A stretch of 14,711 nucleotides of DNA from assembly GCA_028698395.1 (NCBI GenBank), contig JAQVDG010000018.1, positions 1-14,711 of the forward strand, given 5' to 3'. The DNA comes from Weeksellaceae bacterium. GTDB lineage: Bacteria; Bacteroidota; Bacteroidia; Flavobacteriales; Weeksellaceae. This document shows positions 1 to 7,234 of the stretch, one piece after another. The position numbers and the translations under genes were made by a program. Position 1 is the first letter of the stretch. Every line of letters begins with the position of its first letter. The notes beneath the pieces are model-generated. The model was not told where the DNA came from. It saw nothing but the letters and a program-made list of their open reading frames with translations, and did not search any database.

Positions 1-40
1 CTGTTTTTAGTCCTGAAATGACTTTACTTCTTTTGTCCAT
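1..40 (-). CDS. possible 5' end of a leftward gene, cut by the window edge
   Basis: An ATG at 38-40 on the minus strand opens a frame (MDKRSKVISGLKT) with no stop before the left edge. Only 13 codons are visible, so no product can be named. The idea that it is real rests on context: most other units have a leftward gene starting shortly before the palindrome on their right, and this ATG lies about 80 bases left of palindrome A. No Shine-Dalgarno sequence is visible, and only a weak -7-like TAGGTTTA lies upstream. Confidence 0.3.
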   Translation of the reverse strand, partial: MDKRSKVISGLKT

Positions 41-118
41 TTTTACACGTTTGGGTGTAAACCTATTAGGACAAGACAAAATGTGCTTGAATGTGCGGTT
101 GGCTTTTACACTGAGCGA

Positions 119-306
119 TAACGGCTGGCAGCTTGGCGAAGTGGCGGTAAATCGAAGACGAAAGTTTCGATTTAGACGACACGTAGCAAAAGCCAATTTC
201 TATTTGCTAAATTAAGAAAAAAAGCCAATAAAATTGGCTTTTGCGGATTACGAAGCCGAAAGTTTCAATTTAGACTTGACTCCGCCATTTTGCAAAACCC
301 TTGTTA
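119..306. repeat. palindrome A, attC-like site, long class (188 bp)
   Basis: It begins TAAC and ends GTTA. The outer arms (about 119-147 and 282-306) are imperfect complements around TGGCGG/CCGCCA. Two G positions of the left arm face T in the right arm. An inner hairpin has a perfect 14-bp stem, 186-199 against 231-244 (GCAAAAGCCAATTT). The left flank (ACACTGAGCGATAAC, 108-122) belongs to the preceding unit. The right flank (GTTAGGTGCAGGTG, 303-316) is the left end of the ion-transport unit and pairs with 5065-5078, not with this palindrome's own left flank. Open frames crossing the palindrome (for example plus 18-215) look like chance products of the repeat. Confidence 0.85.
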
Positions 307-321
307 GGTGCAGGTGTTTTA

Positions 322-1020
322 TTATTCAGATTGTGCTTTGTATTTCACAAATTTGTTTAGGTCTTTATTCATTCCATAAATTACCAAAATGTCTTCTCTT
401 TCTACTATCGTTTCGGGTTCAGGAATACCTTGCACAGTTGTTATATTTTTTGTTTTTCCGAGGAATGAATTTTGTTCGGTTTGCTTGAGTATTGTTAGGA
501 TTAAAAGGTTGTGATTTTTTCTAAATCCGATTTGCTCAATGGATTGTCCAATAAAAAATTCTGGTGTTTTGACTTCTACAATGCTGTAATTTTTGTTGAG
601 TTCAAATGAATCTATAATTCCTTTCAGACACAATTTTTTTGCCCAACGCTCTGCTGTTTCTTCTTCTGGTCTTACGATTTCATCTACTCCGATGGCTCTC
701 AAAACATTTTCGTGAAACGGATTAATGGAACGACTTATAAGTCTTTTTACTCCAAGGTTTTTGAATAACGCTGTTACCATCACATTTGTTCCTTGGTCTT
801 CTCCAATACACACCATTACAATATCTGTATTTTTCAATGGCAAATCGGCAACCGTTTCTTCGTCCGTTGCATCCATACAAATGGTATGTGATATTTTTTC
901 CTTCAATGAATTAACCTTTTCCATTCGGGAGTCAATTCCAATCACTTCGTTTCCTTGTTGTGTAAGTTTTTCGGCAAGTGATGCTCCAAAGTTTCCTAAT
1001 CCTACTATTATAAATTTCAT
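322..1020 (-). CDS. TrkA/KtrA-like potassium uptake regulator (RCK N + RCK C)
   Basis: This 232-residue protein is a cytoplasmic regulatory subunit of Trk/Ktr-type K+ uptake channels, which gates the TrkH/KtrB pore on nucleotide binding. The Rossmann motif GLGNFG lies at residues 7-12. The acidic residue ending strand 2 (IGID, D30) suggests NAD(H) or adenine-nucleotide binding, and MDATDEE at 49-55 is typical of RCK-N. A TrkA-C/RCK-C domain occupies about 140-228. The length fits the single-RCK KtrA type rather than the duplicated E. coli TrkA. The ATG at 1020 lies 15 bases after the end of the broken trkH, so the gene is last in the nhaA operon, and its stop lies 15 bases from the core of palindrome A. 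The gene itself appears intact although its partner pore is not, so it may regulate another pore or be a relic. Confidence 0.88.
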   Translation of the reverse strand: MKFIIVGLGNFGASLAEKLTQQGNEVIGIDSRMEKVNSLKEKISHTICMDATDEETVADLPLKNTDIVMVCIGEDQGTNVMVTALFKNLGVKRLISRSINPFHENVLRAIGVDEIVRPEEETAERWAKKLCLKGIIDSFELNKNYSIVEVKTPEFFIGQSIEQIGFRKNHNLLILTILKQTEQNSFLGKTKNITTVQGIPEPETIVEREDILVIYGMNKDLNKFVKYKAQSE

Positions 1021-1035
1021 TTTTAAAAGTCCTTT

Positions 1036-2327
1036 TTAGTTAATTAAAATTTCATCCGTTGGGTAACGATAATTTAATGATTTCACTTTTTTAAAAAAGG
1101 CAATCAATATGGAAAGCATTGTAACCCTGCCTATAAACATTATGGCAATCAATACTATTTTACTTTCACTGCTCAAATCTCCTGTAATTCCTAAACTTAA
1201 TCCTACTGTGCTGTATGCCGAAAAACATTCAAAGGCAATGTCCAATAGTATTGTAATATTCTTTAGCGTAAATGATAACTGTGCCCAAAAATATCAAACT
1301 AAAAGTGGTAATCAGATTGATTTTACTGCTTAAAGTCAATATCCAAGGTTTGTAATTATCCTTACCAGATACAAACCATAGTATATATCTTTTGACAAAA
1401 TGTTTGAGATAACGAAGTATATTGATAACAATAGGAAATCCTAAACCTCCAAAAACAAAAATGATAATGATTATAAATTGTAATGGATAGTTGTTTACAA
1501 ATCCGTTTTGCATCATTCCGTTAGGCAAGGTTGAAAAACCTGCATTACAAAATGCAGAAATAGAATGAAATGCAGAAAAGAATACTCTGTCGAAATAAGA
1601 CGGAATAAGCTCTTTGTCTATATTGATATAAATAAAAAATGCTCCGACAAATTCAATAAAAAAGGTAATTCCTAATATTCTTTTTAATGTGGTAAATACT
1701 TCTCCTATTTTGTTAGAACTTGAAATATCACTTAAAGCAATTTGGTTTTCGTAAGTTGCACCGCCTTTAAAAAAATAACTGAAGTAACTTGCAAAAGTCA
1801 ATATCCCTAAACCACCTGCTTGAATCAAAAGCATAATAATGCAATGCATCAATGAAATTTATGTCATTATAAGTAGCGTTAGGCAACATCAATAAAAAAG
1901 CTCCAATCAAAATCAATCCCATAAAACTAATAATGAATAATTGAGCGGGATTGAGAACCGAACGTTTATAGTTTATTCTTGGTGTTGCAAATTCTCTGAT
2001 GAGTTTTAGAATAATGGCAAATCTTAACCAATCTGTAATATGATTTGTGTTGTAATTTAATTGCTTATAAATACAATAAAGGACAAAAAGTACACTTAGT
2101 AAATCGAAAATAAAAACGTTAAATACAATCTTCTTTCTTTGAAAGATATATTTACTCGTGGTAATAAATACAGCAATGGTCAATAAAGCAACGTAAAAAA
2201 ACAATATCGATTGTTCTGCCCACATAGTTAATCTAAAGCCATAATCCAATACCAAGACAAATAGGACTATAATATATAGTCCGTATAATATTTTGCTTAG
2301 CAATGGATTTTCTAAAAACTTTTTCAT
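1036..2327 (-). pseudogene. TrkH/KtrB potassium channel subunit, broken by two internal deletions
   Basis: Three overlapping frames carry successive pieces of one TrkH-family membrane protein: 1767-2327 (N-terminal helices up to NFIDAL), 1229-1852 (from IIMLLIQAGGLGI through the second pore loop, SISAFCNAGFST) and 1036-1245 (LDIAFECFSAYSTVGLSLG, the fourth pore loop, and the last helix with MFIGR). In the family, FIDAL is followed by the first pore loop (TSAVCVTGL type) and about 28 residues before the LLIQ-GGLGI helix; these are missing at about 1842-1850. The third pore loop (TAGFNT type) and next helix, roughly 100-115 residues, are missing at about 1243-1255. Each deletion shifts the frame. 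A four-fold TrkH pore cannot form. The start at 2327 lies 3 bases after the DUF389 stop, so the gene was part of the operon. A sequence or assembly collapse at two sites is an alternative. Confidence 0.85.
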
Positions 2328-2330
2328 TTC

Positions 2331-3629
2331 CTAATTATTATCGACCAAAATTACATCATCTGTTCCCATTCTTTTTTGAAGCCATTGTTTTGCTTTCAAT
2401 GTTTCATTTTTTTGTATGTCTGAATTGGAACTATACAAAACAATAACTTGAATTTTGGTACTGTCTGTTCTCGGATATTTTTCTATTTTTCCAAAAGAAG
2501 CATCTTTATATTCCGGAAATAATATTTCAAATTCCTCATAAACACTTTGGTCGGTAATTTTGTATTTGTTAAGTTCTTGTCGTAAATTATTGATTGTTAT
2601 GTCTTTTTCTGTAATAGAAACATCTTGTTTTCCGAGTTCGTTTAATATTTCTGTCTTTAAATCAGCATCGTCTTGTCTGAAAGTTAACTCCGTATTTTTA
2701 ATTCCTTGTTCATTAAGCAATTTATTATACATTGCTATTTCTTTATCATTTAGTTTTTTGTTGAGAATGGCGATGTCCACTTTTTTGGGATTAGAGTTAT
2801 AGTTCATTTTTTTGTAAATTACAGTATAGCCTCTTTCATTAAACTCAGAATTGATAAAATAATCAACTGTTTTGATAAATTTTTTTTCCTCAAATAAGTT
2901 GAAAGCTAAATAAAAACTGGGGACAATCATAATTATTATCAATGCAGTTATAGCATAGCGAATTCGTTTTTCCTTTAGTGGATTAACTTGTGAAGAAGCA
3001 GGATATTTTAAATATTTAATGATTAAAAATGTAGCTATACAAATGAAAAAACAATTTATGGTATATAAATAAAATGCTCCGAAAAAATAACTGAAATTAA
3101 AAGTTGCCAACCCATAACCAGCAGTACATAAAGGTGGCATCAAAGCTGTTGCAATTGCAACTCCGGGAATTGGATTTCCTTTTTCTACTCTCGTTATAGC
3201 AATTACTCCGACTAATCCTCCAAAAAATGCAATCAAAACATCGTAAATATTAGGAGCTGTTCTTGCTAATAATTCTGATTGTACATCCTTAAATGGGCTA
3301 AGGTAAAAGTAAATTGCAGAGACAACCAAACTTACTCCTGTTGCTATAAGAAGATTTTTAAAAGATTTTCGAAGAAGTTGAAAATTATAAGTACCTAATG
3401 CAAATCCGGCTCCGACTATTGGTCCCATCAGAGGAGAAATTAACATCGCTCCAATGATAACTGCCGTTGAATTTACATTCAATCCGACAGAAGCAATGAT
3501 AATAGCACAGGCTAAAATCCAAAGATTTGAACCTCGAAAAGAAATATTGGAAGTAATATTTTCCAACACTTTTTCTTTATCTTCTTCACCGTTATGGAGA
3601 TTGATAAAATCAAATAAACGATTTGCCAT
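2331..3629 (-). CDS. DUF389 (TIGR00341-type) integral membrane protein
   Basis: This 432-residue protein belongs to the DUF389 family, whose transport role is not established. Family motifs are clear: STAVIIGAMLISPLMGPI at about 54-71 and GVAIATALMPPLC at about 156-168. Around seven hydrophobic segments lie between residues 36 and 245, ending with ALIIIMIVPSFYLAF. A soluble, charged tail of about 185 residues follows and ends in a compact domain after EILFPEY. The gene starts 10 bases after the nhaA stop and ends 3 bases before trkH, so it is co-transcribed with Na+ and K+ transport genes. That setting suggests, but does not show, a role in ion or pH homeostasis. The ATG at 3629 fits the family N-terminus. 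Confidence 0.9.
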   Translation of the reverse strand: MANRLFDFINLHNGEEDKEKVLENITSNISFRGSNLWILACAIIIASVGLNVNSTAVIIGAMLISPLMGPIVGAGFALGTYNFQLLRKSFKNLLIATGVSLVVSAIYFYLSPFKDVQSELLARTAPNIYDVLIAFFGGLVGVIAITRVEKGNPIPGVAIATALMPPLCTAGYGLATFNFSYFFGAFYLYTINCFFICIATFLIIKYLKYPASSQVNPLKEKRIRYAITALIIIMIVPSFYLAFNLFEEKKFIKTVDYFINSEFNERGYTVIYKKMNYNSNPKKVDIAILNKKLNDKEIAMYNKLLNEQGIKNTELTFRQDDADLKTEILNELGKQDVSITEKDITINNLRQELNKYKITDQSVYEEFEILFPEYKDASFGKIEKYPRTDSTKIQVIVLYSSNSDIQKNETLKAKQWLQKRMGTDDVILVDNN

Positions 3630-3639
3630 ACGCTATGTA

Positions 3640-4968
3640 TTAAGTTTTCTTTTGTTTGCTCAAAACCATATATCCCAATATTCCACCTATGATAGAAGCT
3701 ACAAAAATTCCAACTTTTGCTTGTACTTTATATTCTTCGTGCGAAAATGCTAATTCTGTAACAAATAAAGACATTGTGAATCCTATTGAAGCTAATAAGC
3801 CTAATCCAAAAAGATTTTTAAGATTCATTCCATCAGGAAAAGGTGCAATTTTGAATTTTACGGCTAACCAAGTAAACCCGACAACTCCTGTAACCTTTCC
3901 TAATAATAAGCCTAAAGTTACTCCAATAGCTACGTTGGTACTAAATAATTGTTCTGGCTCAATATCCAATACAGAAACTCCTGCATTTGCCAAAGCAAAA
4001 ATCGGTATAATAATAAACGATACAAACGGATGCATTGCGTGTTCCAGTTTCTGCAAAGGTGGAATGGCTTTTTCTGTGTCAGAAGAAACTTTTTCCAAAA
4101 TGTGTAGTTGCTCGTTGGTTAATGTAGGAATTTTATTATTCGGGTCTGCATTAGAAAAGCGAGCTAAATGCTTTTTAATCCTTGCAATAAAAACATTTTC
4201 TTTAATTTTTACATCAGCAGGAATCGTAAAAGCTGCTAAAACTGCGGCAATCGTAGCGTGTACTCCCGATAATAAAAATCCTGTCCAAACACCACCAATT
4301 CCTAGCAAGGCATAAAAAAGCACACTTCTTACACCCATTTTATTACCAATATACATTGCCAAAAGGAAAGTAAACCCTATAAGCAGACTCATAACAGAAA
4401 TGTCAGAGGTGTAAAAAAACGCAATCACTAAAACCGCTCCTAAATCGTCAACGATAGCCAAAGCTGTTAGGAAAACTTTTAAACCTAAAGGAATTCGATT
4501 TCCTAAAAGATACAAAACGCCCAATGCAAATGCAATATCCGTAGCCATTGGAATTCCCCAACCGCTATGAACATCTCCTGTTGGATTTAGAAGCAGATAA
4601 ATGGCAGCAGGAACGAGCATACCACCGATTGCGGCAGCAAATGGGAGCATTGCTTTTCTTGGATTAGACAATTCGCCTGCTATGATTTCTCTTTTAAGTT
4701 CTAAACCAACTACAAAAAAGAAAATAGCCATTAATCCGTCATTTATCCAATGATGAATACTGTATTCCAAATAGGTTTTTCCATCAAAAAGAAAACCTAA
4801 TTTGTGTTCAAAAAAGTAATGGTAATCGTGAGATAAAGGCGAGTTTGCTAAAATCAAAGCGAGAATGACGCTTATTCCAAGTACAATTCCACCAGCCTTT
4901 TCGTTTTGTATAAATTTTTGTATTGGCTTATTTAGCTTGTCAATCGGTGCTTTTTTAGGCTCTGTCAT
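3640..4968 (-). CDS. nhaA: Na+/H+ antiporter NhaA
   Basis: An inner-membrane antiporter that exports Na+ (or Li+) in exchange for H+, for salt and alkaline tolerance. From the chosen ATG the protein has 442 residues. The hallmarks are present: FFFVVGLELKRE (83-94), MATDIAFALG with D144 (the E. coli D133 position) and ALAIVDDLGA with D174 and D175 (the E. coli D163/D164 ion-binding pair). Eleven to twelve hydrophobic helices are visible. A hydrophilic stretch near 265-310 is longer than in the 388-residue E. coli protein. The frame also allows an ATG at 4983 and a TTG at 4992. I chose 4968 because the likely -7 element ends at 4997, which leaves only a few leader bases for the earlier starts. 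It is the first gene of the four-gene operon of this unit. Confidence 0.93.
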   Translation of the reverse strand: MTEPKKAPIDKLNKPIQKFIQNEKAGGIVLGISVILALILANSPLSHDYHYFFEHKLGFLFDGKTYLEYSIHHWINDGLMAIFFFVVGLELKREIIAGELSNPRKAMLPFAAAIGGMLVPAAIYLLLNPTGDVHSGWGIPMATDIAFALGVLYLLGNRIPLGLKVFLTALAIVDDLGAVLVIAFFYTSDISVMSLLIGFTFLLAMYIGNKMGVRSVLFYALLGIGGVWTGFLLSGVHATIAAVLAAFTIPADVKIKENVFIARIKKHLARFSNADPNNKIPTLTNEQLHILEKVSSDTEKAIPPLQKLEHAMHPFVSFIIIPIFALANAGVSVLDIEPEQLFSTNVAIGVTLGLLLGKVTGVVGFTWLAVKFKIAPFPDGMNLKNLFGLGLLASIGFTMSLFVTELAFSHEEYKVQAKVGIFVASIIGGILGYMVLSKQKKT

Positions 4969-4996
4969 TATTTCTCTTTGCATAAAATTCAAGTTG

Positions 4997-5030
4997 TAAA
5001 GATAAGAATTTTCGATTTTTAGCCTGTCAA
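4997..5030 (-). promoter_or_regulatory. candidate Bacteroidota-type promoter of the nhaA operon
   Basis: On the minus strand, TATCTTTA (4997-5004) matches TAnnTTTG in all but the last base. TTG lies upstream at 5028-5030, with a 23-base spacer at the long end of the usual range. It sits within the unit, between palindrome B and the gene, so the promoter would travel with the unit. Confidence 0.4.
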
Positions 5031-5074
5031 AAAGTTGTTTTTCTTTAGGTGGTGCGTTTTTCTACACTTGCACC

Positions 5075-5263
5075 TAACGGTTCGGGTATTGCCGAAGGCG
5101 GGGAAATAGAAGCACAAAAGTTCAATTTAGTACCACAGTTAGCAAAACCATTATTTTATTTGCTAATTTACATTTTTAAAGCAAATAAAAAATGGTTTTT
5201 GCGGAATAGAAGTACAAATGTTGAGTTTTAGATTTCAGCCCCGCTTTTGGCAATACCTTGTTA
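5075..5263. repeat. palindrome B, attC-like site, long class (189 bp)
   Basis: It begins TAAC and ends GTTA. The outer arms pair as GGTATTGCCGAAGGCGGGG (left) against a right arm whose complement reads GGTATTGCCAAAAGCGGGG, so the two differences are both G facing T on the plus strand. The inner hairpin is 5142-5164 against 5180-5202 (GCAAAACCATTATTTTATTT and its near complement). The left flank CACTTGCACCTAAC (5065-5078) is the complement of 303-316 at the far end of the same unit. The right flank GTTATGTACAGTGC (5260-5273) pairs with 7077-7090. Bases 5264-5306 hold nothing else I can identify. An open frame at 5049-5231 is a repeat artefact. Confidence 0.88.
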
Positions 5264-5306
5264 TGTACAGTGCTTTTGGATATTTAATTTATTCCTTGCG
5301 ATCCTC

Positions 5307-6203
5307 TTACAAACTTATTTCCGAAGAATAAATAATTTTTTGTTTGCTTGGCAAATCGTTTAAATGTGGAAATTTACCCTGACGAAAATCTCTGTACATC
5401 TGTGCAATGTCTTCCATTGTGTCTGCTACAAAAGGTCCGTGATGAACCACAGGAACATTATGCGGTTGTCCTGCATACAACACAAAATGCGTATCGTTTT
5501 CCAATGCTTCAAATTGTATTTCGGTGTTGCCTTTGTTCAATCTTGAGTTTGTCGAAAGGTCGGCTGTCTTGTCAAGCCAACCTGCTTGTTCTGCTTTGAT
5601 GATTTTGTCGCCTGCTTTCACGCTGCCTTTCAGCACATACACCAAACCATTGTAGTGGGATGGAATTTCTTGTGTTACCACAGCACCGCTCATTAACCTA
5701 AAGTCCACCAAAGTAAATGGCGTATGGTTTTTTAGTGGCGAAGTCAGTCCGTTACTGCTTCCGCTGTACACACGGATTTCGTATGTATCGGTTTTAATTT
5801 TTGGTACTTCTTCCAACAATATTTTTTGTAAGAAAGGCTGTGTATATCGCTTTTCGGGCGGTAGTACCAACCACACTTGCAGCATACGAAGTTTTTGTTC
5901 GGAAGTGATTTCTTCAGTGTGGATAATGCCTTTTCCTGCGGTCATCAGTTCAAAACTTCCCGTTTTCCAATCTCTTTCATTGCCTTCCAAAACCAAGCTC
6001 AAGGTTTCAAACCCTGCGTGTGGGTGTGCACCGCCTACGGGTTCTCCGCCCGGAAGATTCAGGCTGTCGTCCATAAACAAAATAAAAGGGTCGCTGTCTT
6101 TGTAAGGTACACCGTCCAATACTGCCATTGCACGATGTCCTGTTCCCAAAAAACCACTATGCCAATGGTTTTGGGTTATTTTTGAAATGTTTCTGCGGAT
6201 CAT
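5307..6203 (-). CDS. pirin-family bicupin protein
   Basis: This 298-residue protein belongs to the pirin family of iron-binding bicupins, some of which have quercetin 2,3-dioxygenase activity. The metal-ligand pattern of the N-terminal cupin is complete: AHPHAGFETLSLVLEG gives H60 and H62, and AGKGIIHTEE gives H95 and E97. The C-terminal cupin (about 165-290) lacks such a set, as is usual. The open frame extends 24 codons further upstream. I chose the ATG at 6203 because it overlaps the doxX stop as ATGA and because the family begins near MIRRNISKI. Its pairing with doxX and a divergent hxlR regulator suggests a response to electrophilic or aromatic compounds such as quinones; the substrate is not visible from sequence. 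Confidence 0.9.
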   Translation of the reverse strand: MIRRNISKITQNHWHSGFLGTGHRAMAVLDGVPYKDSDPFILFMDDSLNLPGGEPVGGAHPHAGFETLSLVLEGNERDWKTGSFELMTAGKGIIHTEEITSEQKLRMLQVWLVLPPEKRYTQPFLQKILLEEVPKIKTDTYEIRVYSGSSNGLTSPLKNHTPFTLVDFRLMSGAVVTQEIPSHYNGLVYVLKGSVKAGDKIIKAEQAGWLDKTADLSTNSRLNKGNTEIQFEALENDTHFVLYAGQPHNVPVVHHGPFVADTMEDIAQMYRDFRQGKFPHLNDLPSKQKIIYSSEISL

Positions 6204-6586
6204 AATTGTTGTATTTTTTTGGTTGAAAAAATTCTTTGTTTCAGTTCGGGAAAACGGATAAATGCCGTAACCCAAAGCAGGATTTGAAAAATAACCGCCA
6301 TTGCTATCGGTTGTTGATGTTGCAAATGTGTGACGATAGCTCCACCCAAATAGGCTACTAACAGCATTGTACCCAAAATTCCTGTTCTCGGAACAATGAA
6401 GAGTATCAGCGAGATGATTTCGATAATCCCGATGAACTGATACTTGGTGGCATCAATCCCGAACGAAGAAGCCTGCGCCAAAGCCGTTTCGTTTTGCGTG
6501 AGCTTCAGAAATGCACTCATTGTAAACACAAGTGCTAAAACGATGGTCATAGTCCATCCTGTAATTTTGATTGCTTTTTGTGACAT
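6200..6586 (-). CDS. DoxX-family small membrane protein
   Basis: This 128-residue membrane protein has four hydrophobic helices in the DoxX arrangement: WTMTIVLALVFTMSAFLKL, then FIGIIEIISLILFIVP, GTMLLVAYLGGAIVTHL and VIFQILLWVTAFI. The P-R-T-G turn and the AYLGGA--TH motif are typical of the family. The frame could start with a TTG at 6616, but the ATG at 6586 gives the usual short N-terminus. The stop overlaps the pirin ATG (ATGA), so the two are probably translationally coupled. DoxX proteins often accompany oxidoreductases and thiol or quinone stress genes, and the divergent hxlR supports that kind of regulation. The specific activity is unknown. Confidence 0.87.
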   Translation of the reverse strand: MSQKAIKITGWTMTIVLALVFTMSAFLKLTQNETALAQASSFGIDATKYQFIGIIEIISLILFIVPRTGILGTMLLVAYLGGAIVTHLQHQQPIAMAVIFQILLWVTAFIRFPELKQRIFSTKKIQQL

Positions 6587-6630
6587 GATTTTTAATATTT
6601 TATGATTCTTCTGCAAAGTTCAAAATAAAT

Positions 6631-6684
6631 ACTATACCTTTGTTATCTGTTACAAAAAGGATAGTACTTACAAAAAGGATAGTA
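6631..6684. promoter_or_regulatory. hxlR/doxX divergent control region: operator-like repeats and a -7 element
   Basis: TACAAAAAGGATAGTA occurs twice as an exact 16-base direct repeat with an 18-base period (6651-6666, 6669-6684). A diverged inverted copy, ACTATACCTTTGTTA, lies at 6631-6645, so 6631-6665 forms a dyad. A perfect TAnnTTTG element (TACCTTTG, 6635-6642) for rightward transcription sits inside the inverted half. Binding of the HxlR protein here would block its own promoter and probably that of doxX. The regulator binding these repeats is inferred from adjacency. Confidence 0.6.
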
Positions 6685-6685
6685 T

Positions 6686-7033
6686 ATGAGAAAACACACG
6701 GTAGAAAGTTGCTCAAAGGCCAAAATGGCTATCAGAGATACGTTGGATGTTGTAGGCGGAAAATGGAAGCTGGTATTGATTTCGGTTTTGCGAAGTGGCA
6801 AAAAGGGGTTTAATGAGTTGTCAAGAGAAGCGGGAATTTCCCCTCGTATTTTGTCGAAAGAATTGCAAGAATTGGAAATGAACGGATTGGTCAGCCGAAA
6901 AGTCTGCGATACCAAACCTATAACTGTACAATATGAATTGACCGAATATAGTCACAGTTTAAATGATGTTTTGGTAGCTATGGAGAAATGGGGATATCAA
7001 CACAGAAAAAGAATTGTTCAGGGGATTGAGTAA
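6686..7033 (+). CDS. HxlR-family winged-helix transcription regulator
   Basis: This 115-residue protein is a single HxlR (DUF24) winged-helix domain. It shows DVVGGKWKLVLISVLRSGKKGFNEL (helices 1-2), GISPRILSKELQELEMNGLVSRK (recognition helix) and the wing ending in VQYELTEYSHSLNDVLVAMEKWG. Cys9 is in the N-terminal position used for redox or electrophile sensing by several family members, so it may sense quinones or oxidants; that is inference. It is divergent from doxX-pirin and overlaps a repeated operator-like sequence directly upstream. It is one of only two plus-strand genes in the window. After its stop, 7034-7076 holds nothing I can identify. Confidence 0.92.
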   Translation: MRKHTVESCSKAKMAIRDTLDVVGGKWKLVLISVLRSGKKGFNELSREAGISPRILSKELQELEMNGLVSRKVCDTKPITVQYELTEYSHSLNDVLVAMEKWGYQHRKRIVQGIE

Positions 7034-7086
7034 TTGTCAAACTGTTTTATGGTTGTTGTTCTGCGGTGGTTTGGTAGCATTGCACA

Positions 7087-7212
7087 TAACGTGCCGCGTA
7101 TTGGCGATGGGCGGGATTTTTAGCACTGAACTTCAATCGAAGAACAGAAGTTGAATTTTGCACTTCCGTTAATACGAAGCCGTTCAGCCCGCCTATTGCC
7201 AATACGATGTTA
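7087..7212. repeat. palindrome C, attC-like site, short class (126 bp)
   Basis: It begins TAAC and ends GTTA. The left arm CGTATTGGCGATGGGCGGG is matched by a right arm whose complement is CGTATTGGCAATAGGCGGG, with both differences being G facing T on the plus strand. The left spacer (GTGC) is longer than the right. There is no long inner hairpin. The left flank GCATTGCACATAAC (7077-7090) pairs with 5260-5273 and the right flank GTTACAGGCAGTG (7209-7221) pairs with 11024-11036. It is nearly identical in its arms to palindrome E. A leftward open frame across it (7047-7238) is a shadow. Confidence 0.88.
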
Positions 7213-7234
7213 CAGGCAGTGTTTTCTTCTGTCG

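Noticed and set aside
18..215. Plus-strand open frame of 65 codons at the left edge
   Set aside because: Its second half lies inside palindrome A and is rich in Arg and Lys from repeat sequence. Similar frames arise in the other palindromes (5049-5231, 7047-7238), so it is a repeat artefact.
1036..2327. Programmed frameshifting to join the three trkH frames
   Set aside because: Conserved family segments, including two pore loops, are absent at the junctions. Frameshifting cannot restore them, so deletion is the simpler reading.
3656..4315. Plus-strand open frame of 219 codons opposite nhaA
   Set aside because: It is fully antisense to the clearly conserved nhaA frame, has no family resemblance and no start context.
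303..5078. Unit 1 as a composite transposon because of its inverted ends
   Set aside because: The inverted ends are only 14 bases, unit-specific, and lie inside a repeated palindrome pattern shared by all units. No transposase is present.
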